NCBI GenBank assembly: GCA_023313575.1
Contig: JAJTTP010000018.1
Coordinates: 682,001 to 746,000 of the forward strand
Reading direction: 5' to 3'
DNA length: 64,000 nucleotides
Source of the DNA: Eutypella sp. D-1
Taxonomy: Eukaryota > Ascomycota > Sordariomycetes > Xylariales > Diatrypaceae
In this document: in pieces, positions 20,560 to 33,960 of the stretch
Layout of the letters: every line of letters starts with the position of its first letter
Numbering within the stretch: the stretch's first letter is position 1
The notes under the pieces: model-generated
Seen by the model: the letters and a program-made list of their open reading frames with translations, nothing else
What the model was told of the DNA's origin: nothing
The model's database searches: none
Program-made: the position numbers and the translations under genes

Positions 20560-23500
20560 CGATATATTTATTACGATTAATAAATTTAAAAAATATAAAG
20601 TTAAAAAACCCGATAATTACGTCGTTTAAAAGGAAAACTTTAATAAAATACTGTTAAAATAAAAATAAGTACCGATTATAAGTATTACGTAAAAAATCTC
20701 TATTTTATACATATAAAAACTATGCATAATAAGCCTTATTAAGCTTTTATTTAATAAATATATTCCTATTTTTAAAAATAATAATATTATTATTACTTTA
20801 TTTTTTAAAAGTTTAATAATAATAAATCGCGGTTACCCCGAATATTAATAAATGCTTTAAACTAATAAAAATATTATTTTATTTAAACTAAATATAAACC
20901 TTTTTTTATATAGCTTTAACTTACCGATTATAAGTTAAAATAAAACCTTTATAAAATTTAAAAATAAGATCCTTTTTATAAATTTATTTTATAACGGTAT
21001 AAATTTTAACTTTTACGTTACGGCGTTTAAAAAGTTAATTAATAATTATAATTATAATAATTACTGTTATAATTTATTTTAAAAAAGAATCGGGCAGTTT
21101 TTTATAAAAATAGCTTTATATATAATTATCGAATAAAATTAAACGTTCGGCGTAACCGGTTAATAAAACATTATTTTAATCGTTTTAATAATTTAAACAT
21201 AATTTTTAATAATCTATTTAAAAAAAACCTAATATAAAGTTAAAATTTAAGTTTTATAAAGTATTATATTTAAGGTTTTAAAATATTTATGCCCGTAAAA
21301 ACAATTATTATTATGCTTTAATAACTAGGTTAAAATATAACTTTTTACCTTTTTTTTAATCGTTTATGTATTACGTAACCTAGCCTTTTAAATACACGAT
21401 ATATTAATTTTAATAATATTATAAAAATAATTTTTAATAACTTAATGTTTTATTAAATGCTTAGAATTTATCCGTTAATTTAATTAATTTATTTCTTTTT
21501 GCTTTTAAAATATTAAAATAACTAAAATAAGTCTTTTTAAATAAAACTCGGGAGCTAATATAAACATGTTTTATTATAAGTTAATTAAAGCTTTACCTTA
21601 AATTAAAATTATAACTTTTAAAACCACGCTCGTAAGCATTAAAAAGTTATTTACTTAAAGTTTTTAACGTTACTTTCCGCCGAAAAAAAGTAAAGATTTT
21701 ATTTCGTTTATTACCGATTAAATTACGGTTATATTATATTTTAACTTTTTTTAAACAAATAAAAACGTTTTAAAAAAAGTAAACTATATAATTTGCTGCT
21801 TTAAAAAAAATAAAAATAATAATCCGGATATTATTATTTTTACGGTATTAATTAATTACGTAATAAGCTTAAATACTCGGTATATACGGTTAATATAATA
21901 TCGTTTTAACTTAAAGATTTTAATATAAAAATTAACCACTTTTTTTAAAAAAACATAAAATAATTAAAACTTATAAAAAGTTTAAATAATTATATTTAAA
22001 AGTATATTATTATAATTATTAATTTAAAAATATATAAATTAAACCTTAATTCTTTTTTATCCTTAACTTATTATATAATTTTATTTTATAAAAATATAAT
22101 ATTCTTATTCCGATTAACGGTACCTTAGCGTATAAATATTAATATTACGGATTAATAAATTAAAAATAATAGTTAAATATTTTTAACCGTTTTAAAACAG
22201 TTAATAAAATAAAATATTATATTTAAATATTATTAATAATTTAATAAAACGTTTATTATAAATGTATCGTAAATTAAAGCAATAAGAAAGCCGTTATATA
22301 AAACCTGTTACTAAAATAAATATCCTTACCGAAATTAATAAACTTTCGAAATTATAAAAGGTTAATTTAAAACGTATAAAAAATAATTACGTTTTAAGAA
22401 TTAAATACAAAATTTCGAAAAAAGTTATCGGCAATTTATTTTCCTCTTATAAAAACTAAATGGTTTTAAAAAAGGAAACAAATTTATTTTACAAAGTTAC
22501 TTTATATAATAACGTAATACTTACTTAATTAAAACTATATAAAAAACTTTTTAAAAAAGGTTTAAATAATATAAATGTTTTATTTTCCTTTATTTTAAAC
22601 TTTTTATAATTTATTTTATCTTTAATAATTTATAAGCTTTTAAATAAATTTATTAATTCGTGTTTATTTATTATAATACATTTTTAATTCCAGCCTGGTT
22701 TTAATATTATTATATACTTTAAAGTTAAAAATAAAAGCCGAAACTTTAATAAAGTAATTAATTATTCTGGATTTAATAAGCGGTTATTTATTAACCTCGA
22801 TTTAAAACCCGAATTTATCGAAATAAAAAACGACGAAAAGATCCCGTTAATCGTAAAAACCTTTTTTAAACGCTTAAAAAAATAATTAAAAACATTAACG
22901 AATTAATAAAAGTTCGTTAATTAATAACCTTTATTAAAAAATAAAAATAATAATCGATCCCGAAATAAATTACTTATTTAATTAATAAAATATATTAACC
23001 GAACGTAACTAAATATAACCTTAATAAAAAACTGCTAAAAACGGCTTTACCATAGCCTATTTATTTATTAAAGGATTATAAAATTTTAAAAACTAGTATT
23101 AATATAATTAATTTCCTTAATAACCTTTAAACAGATAAAGCAATTAGCTTTTTTATAAGCCATAATTTAAACGTTATAATAAATTTATATATAACTTTTT
23201 TAAGCCGTTTTTAAATTACTTTTTAAAAAGCAAATATTAAATACTTTAAAATAAACGCTATATAAAGAAATAAATTTTTAATAGGTACGGCTATATTTAA
23301 TTATGTTACCGGATATATTTAAAAAAGATTTAATAATATATTATTTAAAAAATAAAATACCGTAATTATTAAAAAGAAAAATATTAACGGCGTAAAGTTT
23401 AACGCGGTTATAAAAATATTATCTTTTTTAATTAAAGAAAAACTTAAATTAAATTTATTTTTAACTTAAAAAAAACATTTAAAAATTAATCGGTATAATT

Positions 23501-24000
23501 AAAAACGATATAAAGTAAAATATAATTAATAAAACGGCGACGAAAAAGAAAAAGCCTAAATTTAATCCCGGAAATATATTTAAAAAGCTTAAAACGAGCA
23601 CGAAATAACGACGGGAAAAATAAATAAAGTTTATCGTTTTCGCTTATTTTAATAAACCCGGATATTTTCGTTATAAAATATTTTATTTAATAAAAAAAGA
23701 TTAATTAAAAACTTAAAAATTTATTTAAAAATTAAAAGATAATATTATCGACATAAATTTAATAAAAGGTTATTAAAAGAATATAATTTTAACTTTATAA
23801 CTTTAATAAAAATATCGATCGGTTTAAATTAATAAAATATCCATTTTTTACCAGCATTTCTTTACCGGTAAAAAAATTTAACTTAATTAACGTAAATTAT
23901 TTACTTTATTTTAATTTCGTATAATTGTATAAAATTAACTAATATGCTTTACCTTATTTATTATTATTTAAATTTAACGTTAAAATTTTAAAAATATCGA
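20560..24000 (+). repeat. unclassified repeat family R, plus copy
   Basis: This segment aligns along most of its length with the reverse complement of 29740-33960 (matching landmarks at 20830/33730, 21170/33240, 21890/32450, 22690/31150 and 23660/30130). The other copy carries about 450 extra bases near 31840-32300. It encodes no open frame. A stretch near 23642 (NKPG-Y-FRYK) resembles the zinc-knuckle region of Copia Gag, but the cysteine positions do not line up, so the class is open. Confidence 0.6.
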
Positions 24001-26330
24001 TTTCGATTATCTCGTTATAAAAACGTTTTAACTTTTTATCTTATATAATAACTTTTAAAAAAACGAAAAATGCCGTTACAAAATGGTTAATTTATATACT
24101 TTTTATATAATACCGCGTATAAACGTTTTTATCCGTTTAAATTATTTACATAATCGTTATATAATAATATAATTTATTTTCGTAAAAACTATTTTGTATA
24201 TAAAATAAAAACGTTTTATTTATATTAGTAACAGTTATTCGTATTTATTATATTTTAATTATTATTTTCTTCCCGGCCGTACTTCCGCGTACGGAAAGTT
24301 TAAATAAAAAAGGATTAAATGTGATATTAAATTTAAATTAATAAATTATTTTATTTTTAAAAACCGTATTATCTTTTTTTTTAACCATTTAAACTTTCGG
24401 GGGTAACCACGTTTACCGTTTTCGATATAAAGGTTATAAGCGTTTAAAAAGGTTTATAATATATAACTTTAAAATTTTTAAAACTGGTAAATAAACGTAT
24501 TTAAATCCGTTTAAATAATATTAAAACGATTTAAAAATTAAAAAAAAAACCCGTCGGGTTTTACGTAATAAACGTATTTACGCTTTTACGTAATAATTAA
24601 TAAATATAACGTACGGGTAAAATAATACCCCGGGTATTATAATATTTTTAATAATAAATTAATAAATTAACTCATAAAAAAAGGCATTAAATTATATAAG
24701 CCGGACCGGGATTATATTTTTATTTTATACGATATTAAATTTATAACACGTAAGCATATAATAATTAAAAAAAGGTTTTAATAAAAGACTGTTAAATTTC
24801 GGCTATTTAAACGATATAATAATTAAAACTTAAATTATAAAATATATAATTTAAGAAAGCTATATATTTCTTTTTACCTTAAATTTTATCGATATTTTAT
24901 TATTTATATTAAATACGGCAATTTTACTTAATATTACGTTAAGTTTAAATACGATAACGTTTATTTTAATTATTTTTACAAACGACCGAAAAATCTTTTA
25001 TACCTTATTAAATGTATTAAGTTATAAAAACGTTACTTTTTATAGTTCAAATTTAAGCCGAAATAAAAACCGAATAACCGTTAAGCTTCGAAATACTTTT
25101 ATAAAATAATAGCTAAGTTTATTTCTTTTTCGAGATTTCTTTTAAGTTACCGATTTTTACGGTATTATTTATACGCGTAAACGGTTAGCCGTTATTTTCT
25201 TTTTTACCTTTTTTCCTTTATTTTAATACTGTTTTATTTATTTTTATAAATTTTATAACTTTAAATTTTAATATTTTAATTACGTATTTACGTTAAATAT
25301 TATTAACGTTACGGAGTTATAAGCATATATTATTTAAGCTTAATTTAAATATATTAAAAGCTTTTATATAAAAATAAATAAGTATTAGTATTTCCTTTTA
25401 ATTAGCCGTAAAAAGGATGTAAAAAAATTATTTATTAACATAACGTATTATATACCTTATTCCGTAAAACTCCAAGTTACGCGTTACCGTATATACCGAG
25501 TAAAATAAATAAAAAAGTTTAAAAACTATTAAAAAGTTAAAAGATTATTTATTAAGGTTTTTAAATATAATTTCGCCTTTTTTTCGGACTTAAGTTGCCG
25601 GGTAAGCTTATATAATTATTTATTAAAAGTAGCTTATGTTTTTTTATAACGTATTAAATATTTAAGGTTTTTATCTTTTTTATATAAACATTTTAACTTT
25701 ACGTTTAAATGTCCGAATCTGTGGTAATATTACGTAAAATCTCCGTAACCTATTTTAATAATAAGGTATCGGTATAACGTTAGTTTAATAAATATATTTA
25801 ACTCCTTAAAGCAGCGGATATAATATATTAATTCTTAATTTTTATATTTTTCCGAAAATCTTAAAAAGGCCCGTAATTATTAATTTTTCCGTAAGTTATA
25901 AATAGCTTATAATCTTTAAATTACGCCATTATTATTTAAATATATTTATATTTATTATTTATTAAAATTATAAAAGGCCGTAATAACGTGTTATAAGCTT
26001 TTTTAAGCATTTATTACTTTTATGTCGAAATTAATTAATATAAGATTAAGTTTATTATACCCCGAAAATAAAAGCTTTTTATTTTAATAAACCGTAAAGC
26101 CGTAACTTATTTCATCTTTTTTTTATAAGCTGTCCGTAAAAACCATTCCGTTTTTCGGAGGTAATTTATTATTTTAAACTTTAACGGCTTCCGTTATTTA
26201 TTATTTATTTATTTATCGGAAGACCTTTCCGTAACGTTTTACCGGGAACTTAAAACATAGGTTAAAAATATTAAACTTAAACGGTATATCGATAATAATA
26301 TCGTAATAGCTATTTAAACTTTAGCCTTAA
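24001..26330. other. degenerate transposon sequence, includes repeat shared with 38.9-39.8 kb
   Basis: No protein can be named. The part 25480-26180 is clearly similar, in the same orientation, to 38870-39790, so it is a repeated transposon segment. One plus frame near 26040-26080 (YTPKIKAF) vaguely resembles the C-terminal end of a Copia integrase. The right end is interrupted by the solo LTR at 26331. Confidence 0.4.
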
Positions 26331-26745
26331 TGTAACGGCTGGTCTATTCCTAACTATTAATCCAGTCGAGGGATCTATGTTAATAAAAGTGCTAAAGGTT
26401 TTAAGTAATAAGTAATCACGTTTAGTAATAGCAAAAAAAAAGGTGCTTTAAGTAATTAAATTATATTATAAGCTAATAAGCTTAAAAATTATTTAAAAAA
26501 AAGGTAATAAACGTAATTATATATTATTTATATCCTTTATTCCTAATATTAAAATATGTAATTATGATAAATCCTTAAATCGTAACGGATCTAATTAATA
26601 CCTTTAAATCCATGGATTATAACGGATCCATATATAACTCTTTTTATAGCTTATTAAATGTGGCTGGCTTACGTCTTTATTTTTCCGGCAGTACCGCCAA
26701 CGAATAGGGTTACCAGCCCCCACTTGGCCTAGTCAGGCCATAACA
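26331..26745 (-). mobile_element. solo LTR of the gypsy family with 5-bp TSD
   Basis: On the minus strand the element starts TGTTATGGCC and ends CCGTTACA (415 bp). It is flanked by CTTAA on both sides (26326-26330 and 26746-26750). It aligns end to end with the LTR at 59146-59560 and in part with the LTRs of the complete element at 41919-48802. Its ends are notably less RIP-mutated than its surroundings. No internal domain remains, so it is a solo LTR inserted into an older wreck. Confidence 0.88.
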
Positions 26746-28854
26746 CTTAAGCATTTATATACCTTTTGCTTTAAAGTTTTTAATTATTATTAATAGCTCC
26801 GCCCGTTTAATTAAAAGGTTTTTACTAACTGTTTAAAGCTTATAAAAAAAACGTTAAAGCTATTTATTAAGCGTTATTTATGCTGTAAATAAGCTTGCGT
26901 TTATTAATTTCGTATACGCCGTAATTTTTTAAATTAATAAAGTTATTTTTGCCGTTAAAATAAATAGCTGTTATATAATATTAATATGTTAGCTTATTTT
27001 TATATTTATATACTTTTTTTATAAACGCGGTGTTTTAAAATCTTATTTACGGTAACCGTAATATTACGTTTTTATATTATATAATGTAATAAGGATTACA
27101 TATATTAGAACAGCTTTACGGAAGCCGGTTATTAAAGGGCCGTATATAATATTAATTAAATAAATTACGAAAATGTTAAGCAAATAATATAATTTTACTT
27201 ACTTATTCCGTTACGTGTTTTTTAAAATTTCCGATCGAACCATATTCCGAGCTTAAAACGATTATTATTAAAGCGAATAAAATAAATATAATTATAAGTT
27301 TATATTTAATTAATAATAATAAAATAAGTTAAAAATTATTCTAGGATTAAAAAAGTAAAAAGGTTAAATAATATATAAAATATATTAAAAGAATATAAGT
27401 TATAAGAAATTAATAAAATGTATTTAATTAATATTCCCCCGATAATAATAATATTATTATAAAAATATGCATTTTACGGCATTTACTCCTATTTTATAAC
27501 TTTTTCCTCCGTTATTTCTTTTCGTTTCTTTTTTTTTATTTTACCGCCCGATCTTTTTAACTTATATAAAAATATAGTTAAAAATCTATTATCGGCTTTA
27601 GCTTTATGTAAGTTAAACCGTTTATTATTATTTAATATATAATCTTTAAATGCCGCGAAATCGGTTTATATTTTAACTGGCTGTTATATTTATATCGCGT
27701 TAATATAATTAATAGTATTAATAAGCACGGTCCGTAAAACGGTTACGTACGCGTTTTCCGTAACATATATTAAAAAGCTTATTACGCGGCATATATTTTA
27801 ATATATTTATAAGCGGTTAATTTATTTTTTTTAGCTTAGGAAAATAAAAAGTTATACGATAATTATTATAATAAATAATAAAATTTAATTTCGTATTAAA
27901 TTATTATTATTTATTAACGTTTATACTTAACGGTCCGTAATATTACGTTTTACGATAATATATACCGGTTAAATTTATCGTTAAAAAACATGTTATCGTT
28001 AAGCGTAAAATCTTAAAATTAAGTAAAAAATAAAAAAAGTAAAAGTTATATAAAAGATAAGGATTATGCCGATAATAAAGGTTTATCGTTAATTATAACC
28101 GTAAATAAAGCCGATAAATCTTTATATTTAATTTTATTAATGTTAACCGAAAAGGTTTAAATATCGAGTTTACGTTATTTACGTTATAACGATTTATAAA
28201 CGTTTTATATAAATAACGGCGAAGTTATATCCGGGATATTAATAAAATTACCCCGATTAAACAGGTTTTAAAAAAAATATAAAGTTTTAAAATTTACGAA
28301 ATATTTAAAATATAAAAGCTAAAAATTATTTTTATTCGGCCGTAAAAGAATTACAGCTTAAACCGTATTTAATAACATATTTTCGGACTCGATTTATTAA
28401 ATAAGTATTTATATATTATTATATAAAATAAAGCTTAACTTAATACGCCCCGATACCTTTAAAAAGGTTATAAAGTAATAAATAATTACTCCTCCGGGCG
28501 TTAAGTAATAATAATAATAATAATAATAATTAATATTTATAACCACTGGCTTAAAAAAGCCGTACCTAAACGATAAATTTACGTTATTTATATACCGACG
28601 AACGATATGCTTATAAACGGCTTAATTAAAGTATTTACGACGGAAAAGTTCAGGAAATTTTTATAATAACTTGGACTTATAAATATATAAAAGAAAATTA
28701 AAGCTAAGAAGTTAAAGAAATTATAAAATAAGGATTTTTAAAAAGTAAAGGAATATATTAAAAGAGGAAAATCCGATTAAATAATTAAATAAAGATAGAA
28801 AGGAAAAGGTTAAGAAAAGTTAACCAATAACTTAATTAATCGTTTAAGGGGGTA
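26746..28854 (+). pseudogene. Ty1/copia polyprotein remnant (C-terminal RNase H end)
   Basis: Near 28540-28690 the plus strand reads through to HWLKKAV, IYVIYIPTNDML (PTNDML at 28595-28612), then TTEKFRKFL and QLGL. This matches the end of the Copia RNase H domain (VRYVPTADMLAD...KALP..KFxxFRxxLGL). A purine-rich TAAGGGGGTA precedes TGTTAAATAC at 28855, as a polypurine tract before a 3' LTR. The region upstream to 26746 is too degraded to place integrase or reverse transcriptase. The RNase H is interrupted on its left by a LINE-like tail at about 28440-28530. Confidence 0.5.
28440..28530 (+). repeat. LINE-like 3' tail with (AAT)n
   Basis: The 16-mer CCGGGCGTTAAGTAAT at 28494-28509 is followed by an (AAT)n run to about 28527. 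The same 16-mer occurs inverted at 52736-52751, there followed by a poly(A) tail. Two insertions sharing a 3' end before an A-rich tail point to a non-LTR retrotransposon. Confidence 0.5.
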
Positions 28855-29130
28855 TGTTAAATACAGGGTGTTAATAATGGGGTGGATAACCGTATATTTG
28901 GTATTAAGTGGTCTGTGTTTAAAAGGTATATATATACCACTTTTAACCTGGTAATTTCCTGATTAGAGAAAAATAATATAATATCATCAAATCGTTTAAT
29001 AAATACGTATGTTTAATACGTAGGTATCTCGAAAATTCGAATAAAACGTAAGGGGGTTAGTACGTAATAAGGGTGGTTAACTTAAAATATAATAATTACG
29101 TTTTTAATTACGTGCATTTTAATCGTGCTG
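28855..29130 (+). repeat. putative Ty1/copia 3' LTR (right end uncertain)
   Basis: Begins TGTTAAATACAGGG directly after a polypurine-like tract and contains GGTATATATATACC as a TATA-like element near 28923-28937. The right boundary and target duplication could not be found, and no second copy of this LTR is visible in the window. Confidence 0.4.
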
Positions 29131-29699
29131 GTTTATATTACCAATAATACTGTGAAATTTTAAGCAAAAAGGTTTATTATTTTTAGTATTTTTAAAACGT
29201 TATTTTACGTAATTAAATTATATTATAAGCTGCGGTAGTTTATTTAATTAATTATTTAATAATAGTTTCGAATATACTTTTATATTACGAATATCTTATT
29301 TATTCGAGCAGTACCTTTAAGGCTTAAAGCTCTTTATTTTAATTTTTTAAGCTGTTTAAATTTTTTAAGCTAATTATATGCTTTAAGATTATATAACTTT
29401 ATTATAAGAATAACCTTTATTCGAAATTCTTATTTTTATTAAAATAATTTAACATTTATAAGGTTATATGTTATTATCGTGTCCCCGTTTAACTATTATC
29501 ATTAGCTAAGTTATAATATTAAGGATTAAATCGATTATATATATAATCGAAAAGGTTAAAAGCTTTTATATGCGGCGCCGTATAAAAGGCGTATAATAGG
29601 CCTTATCGGGCCTGTATTTAATAAATACACCCCCGTTTATAAAAATAATCATTATTAAAGGCTAAATATTATTATAATTATAATAAAAAAAAAAAAAAA
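29131..29699 (+). repeat. degenerate sequence ending in a poly(A) LINE-like tail
   Basis: The right end runs through AATAAATACACCCCCG to a 15-A run at 29685-29699. The 29500-29660 part is closely similar to the reverse complement of 39850-40020, so this is the 3' end of a repeated element. A poly(A) end suggests non-LTR retrotransposition. The 29131-29500 part is unreadable. Confidence 0.4.
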
Positions 29700-29739
29700 G
29701 CTATTTATATTATGGCCTAAGGCCCGGTCCTTAAGAATA

Positions 29740-32700
29740 AACGCCTGGACCCGTGAACGCCTTTGTTATATTTTAACGGATATCGGCTTAAAATAGGTCC
29801 AATGCTTATGTTAAAGCTTTTAACTTAAAAAGATTATTGTTAAAGATTTCGTTTAATTAAAATAAATCTTTTTACCGGTAAAGAAACATTGGCAAAAAAC
29901 AGATCTTTTATTAGTTTAAAAAGACCGGCATTTTTATTAAGATTTTAAAACTAAAATAACGCTTTTTTAATAACTCCTTATTAAACTTACGTCAATAATA
30001 TTATCCTTTGGTTTTTAAATAAACTTTTAATCTTTTAACCAATCTTTTTCCTATTAAATAAGGTATTTAACGGAGTTATTCTTTTAACTTTTCAACTTAC
30101 GGTATAGTACTAACTGTTTTATAACGAAAATATCCGACCTTAATAAAACAGACGGAGGCTGTAAATCTTGCTCAGCTTTTTTATTATTATTTCGTACCCG
30201 CTTTCGGTATTTTAAATGCATTTACGGTATTAAAATTGGCTTGTTCTTCCTTTTTTTCGCCTTTATACCAGTTAGGTCTTGTTTTATATCTTTTCCATAT
30301 CCATCGGGCAATGCTTTTAATTTCTTATTTTAAACCAGAATCGAATTTGGCTACATTTTCTTTTTAGTTATAAAAGACGATATTCCCGCGATCGTATAAA
30401 ATTTTACGCCGTCGATTTTTTTTTCTTTAATTATTAAACCGTTTTATTTTTTAAACAGTATATCGTTAAATCCTTTTAATAAGCGCCGGTTATTACGCTT
30501 AGCAGCATAATCCGATATATCTACATTATCGACGGCATCTTTTTCCTGCATAAAGCCCATTTCGTAGCGTTTAATATTAGTTTTATATTTTATAATAGCG
30601 TAAAAATAATAGGCTATAATAAACTTATAAGAAATAATTTTAAAAAGGTTTAAAACATTTATATATAAACCTATTAAAACGTTAAAATTATGCCTTATGA
30701 AAAAGCTAACGGGCTTATCCTTTTAATATTTGCTAAAGAAATTGATTATATTAGGACCAGTTTTTAACTTTTCGTCTTTTAATAAAAAGACTGGTTATAA
30801 TAAAGCTATTTTAAACGGGCTAATATTAAGATCATATTTATCTGCGTCGGGTTAACATGTTTAATTAAAGGAATAAAAAGTATTTTTTAGTTTTAATTAT
30901 TATTTTTATTTTTTAATAAATGCTATTAATTAATAAACTTTTATTAATTCGTAAGCGTTTCCGACTGGCCCGTTAAACGTTTAAAAAAAATTTCTTTAAT
31001 CGGGGGAATTTAAATATTACTTCCTGTCTTAATAAGTTCGGGCCTTGATTTAAAAAGGCAAAAGACCGTTTATTAAATTCGGAGTAATTAGTTACGTTCG
31101 GGTTTTAACCTTTACCCTTTGCTTTACGGTATATAACGGCATTAAAACCAGGCTGGAACTGAATAATTATTATAATAGGTAAGCTTGAAATAAACGCGTT
31201 AAAAAATTTACAAATCGTTAAAAATAAAATGGATTATAAAAAGTTAAAAACGGGGAAATTAAATTTTTATATTATTTAAACTTTATTTAAAACGCCCTTT
31301 TTTTAAAGTAGGTTCTTTTATTGCTTTTATATTTTTTAAAAACGTAATACTAAAGAGGTAAATGTTATATTGTTATTTAAGGTAACTCCGTAAAGTAAGC
31401 TTTTTTTCTTTTTTTCGAACCCTTTAATCTCCATAATAAGAAAGTAAGTTGTTATTAATGCTTTTCGAAGCCCTTTGTTTAACTTTTAAAACGTGACTAT
31501 TCCCACTTATTTCAGGTTAACCCCCCCTTACTTTAAAAGTGTATTAACCTCGGCATAAATATCCTTTTTAATAACAGGTTTTATACGACAACTTTCCCGT
31601 TATACCAGTTTATATTAAATATATAATAGCTTTTTAATTAGATTATAAACGATATTTAAATAAAACGTCTTATTATATTAACTGCCTTAAAACGGTTAAA
31701 AGCATCGAACCGTTATCTTTAATCTGCAGATTTATTATGTTAATCGCTTACGCCGGGGCATTATTAATTATAATAAAAATATTACACCCTTAAAGACCAG
31801 GGTTATATAATATATTAAAGATAGGGAAAAATAAAAGACTAACATATTATTAAACTAATTAATTAATTAATATTTAACGTAAAGGATGTCTTTTATTAAG
31901 GTAAACCACGCCTTTTAAAGCTATTATATCGTAAGGTTATAAAAGTGTTTATGTTTATATATAATTAAATCCGTTCACGTGCTTATTTACGTTATTACGG
32001 TAATTAAAATCCAACTTTTAGCTTTACCTTTTAAAGCCTGTTTAATTATTTAAAGCATATGTCCGTAAAAGATTTATTATTTTTTACGAAATTTATTTAT
32101 TTCCTACTTTCTTCCTTAAAAATTATATATAAACTGCTTTAAACGCGTTCTTAGGCAGCAATCGGTGTCCTTTTAATTTTTTACAAAAGAAGATATGTTA
32201 AGGTATTTTCTTTTTACCGTAATTATAATAATTATTTAAGTCGGTATGGCCGAACCGTTCGTAATAAACGGCGAAATCGCCGAATCCGGATCTTAACATA
32301 TTATTAAATTATCCACGACGATAATAAACCTTTAGATATGGTTATTTTAAGTGTTTTTATAAGTTTTAATTATTTTATATTTCTTTTAAAAAGGTGCTTA
32401 AAAGTTATACTTCAACCTTTAAGTTAATACGATATTATATTAACCGGGTATACCGAGTATTTAAAGCTATTTTAAGATTAATTAACGCCGTAAATATAAT
32501 AATCTTTAAACTGTTATTACTGATTTTTTCTAAAGTGGTAATAAATTACATATTTTACTTTTTTAAAAATGTTTTAATTTACTTAAAATTAGTTAAAAAA
32601 TAACGTAACCATGGTTTAACCGGTAATAACCGAGATAAAAATTCTTATCGCATATAAAGTAGCGTTAATAAACATAAGTAAGTAATTACGTAATGTTTAC

Positions 32701-33960
32701 AGGTATATTTCTCGGGGTTATAACTTTTATATAAGTTAAAACTTAAGCTTAGCTCGTAATAAGATTTTATTTATATTAGCATAAGATTATTATTTAAAAT
32801 AGGCACCTTTAACTATTTCGGTATTTTAACGGCAAAAAAATAAAAATATATTAAGTTAACGGAAGATTTTAAACATTAAATAAAACTTTAGGAGTTAATT
32901 AATAAATGATAATAATAATAACTATTTTTAACATAAGGGATATCCCGGTATTTAACAAATAATCTTTTTACAACATTATCGAGATTAATATATTGCATAT
33001 TTAAAAAACCGACCCGCGTAATAAGTTAACGATTAAGGAAAAGGTAAGGATTAATACTTTAACCTACTTATTAAAGCATAATAACAATTATTTTTATAAG
33101 CTTAATAATCCTTAAACCTTATATTTAAAACTTTATAAAACTTAAATTTTAGCTTTATTTTAAGTCCTTTTTAAATAGGTTTTTAATAATTATTATGCTT
33201 AAATTATTAAAACGGTTAATATAACGTTATATCGACCGGTTACGCCGAAAATTTAATTTAATTTAACGATTAGTTATAAAAATATTTTCTTAAAATATCG
33301 CCCGACTTTTTTTAAAAGTAAGTTAATTAACTTATTTTTTTAAATACGTTATTAACATGTTTACCCAAATTAAGATAAAACCTTAGTTAACGTTAAAACG
33401 TAGCATTTATAATTTTAAACGTAATTTTATAATATACAGGTGTATTACGGTTTAATTCTTTTAAGGCTTTATTCAGTTATAAATAATATAATGATTATTA
33501 TAATTACGATAATTTGCTAATTTTTTAAGCCTTATGATATAATAATAAAGTTATATGCTGTTATAAAATAAGCTTAATTTAAAGATCCTACTTTTAAGCT
33601 TTATAAAAATTTTAATCTACCCTACTTTTAATCAGCCCGGGGTTATATAAAAGAAAATTTATGCTTAACTTAAATAAGATAAATTTTATATTAACTTAAG
33701 GCGTTTATCGAGATTCCGGGAAACCGTAACTTATTTTTAAAATTTTAAAGGGCGAAGTAAATATATTAGTTTATAAAAAGTGGCATACGGTATCTACTTT
33801 AATAATAGTTTGTAATTAAATAATAAGAATTATTAAATTTTTTTAATCGATAAAAGTTTATTAAAATAGGAATAAAAATAAAACTTTATATATTACGATT
33901 ATTGTAACACCTTTGTAAAAAAAATCTATTAATTATATTAAGGCGTTTACGGTAAAACCG
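29740..33960 (-). repeat. unclassified repeat family R, minus copy
   Basis: Reverse-oriented homologue of 20560-24000, less RIP-mutated in parts (about 30100-31600). Read on the minus strand, longer coding-like stretches appear (for example SDYAAKRNNRRLLKGFN near 30450-30540), but stops remain and I cannot assign a family. The plus-strand 69-codon frame at 32394 is antisense to this repeat and is not a gene. Confidence 0.55.

Noticed and set aside
23630..23690. Zinc knuckle proving repeat R to be Copia Gag
   Set aside because: NKPG-Y-FRYK is suggestive, but the cysteine positions are occupied by residues not explained by RIP and the two copies disagree.
28855..29130. Complete Copia element with two LTRs
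   Set aside because: Only one LTR-like sequence was found; no second TGTTAAATACAGGG copy or target duplication is visible upstream.
32394..32603. 69-codon plus frame as a small gene
   Set aside because: It is antisense to repeat R and its composition (Ile, Phe, Lys, Tyr) is what random AT-rich DNA gives.
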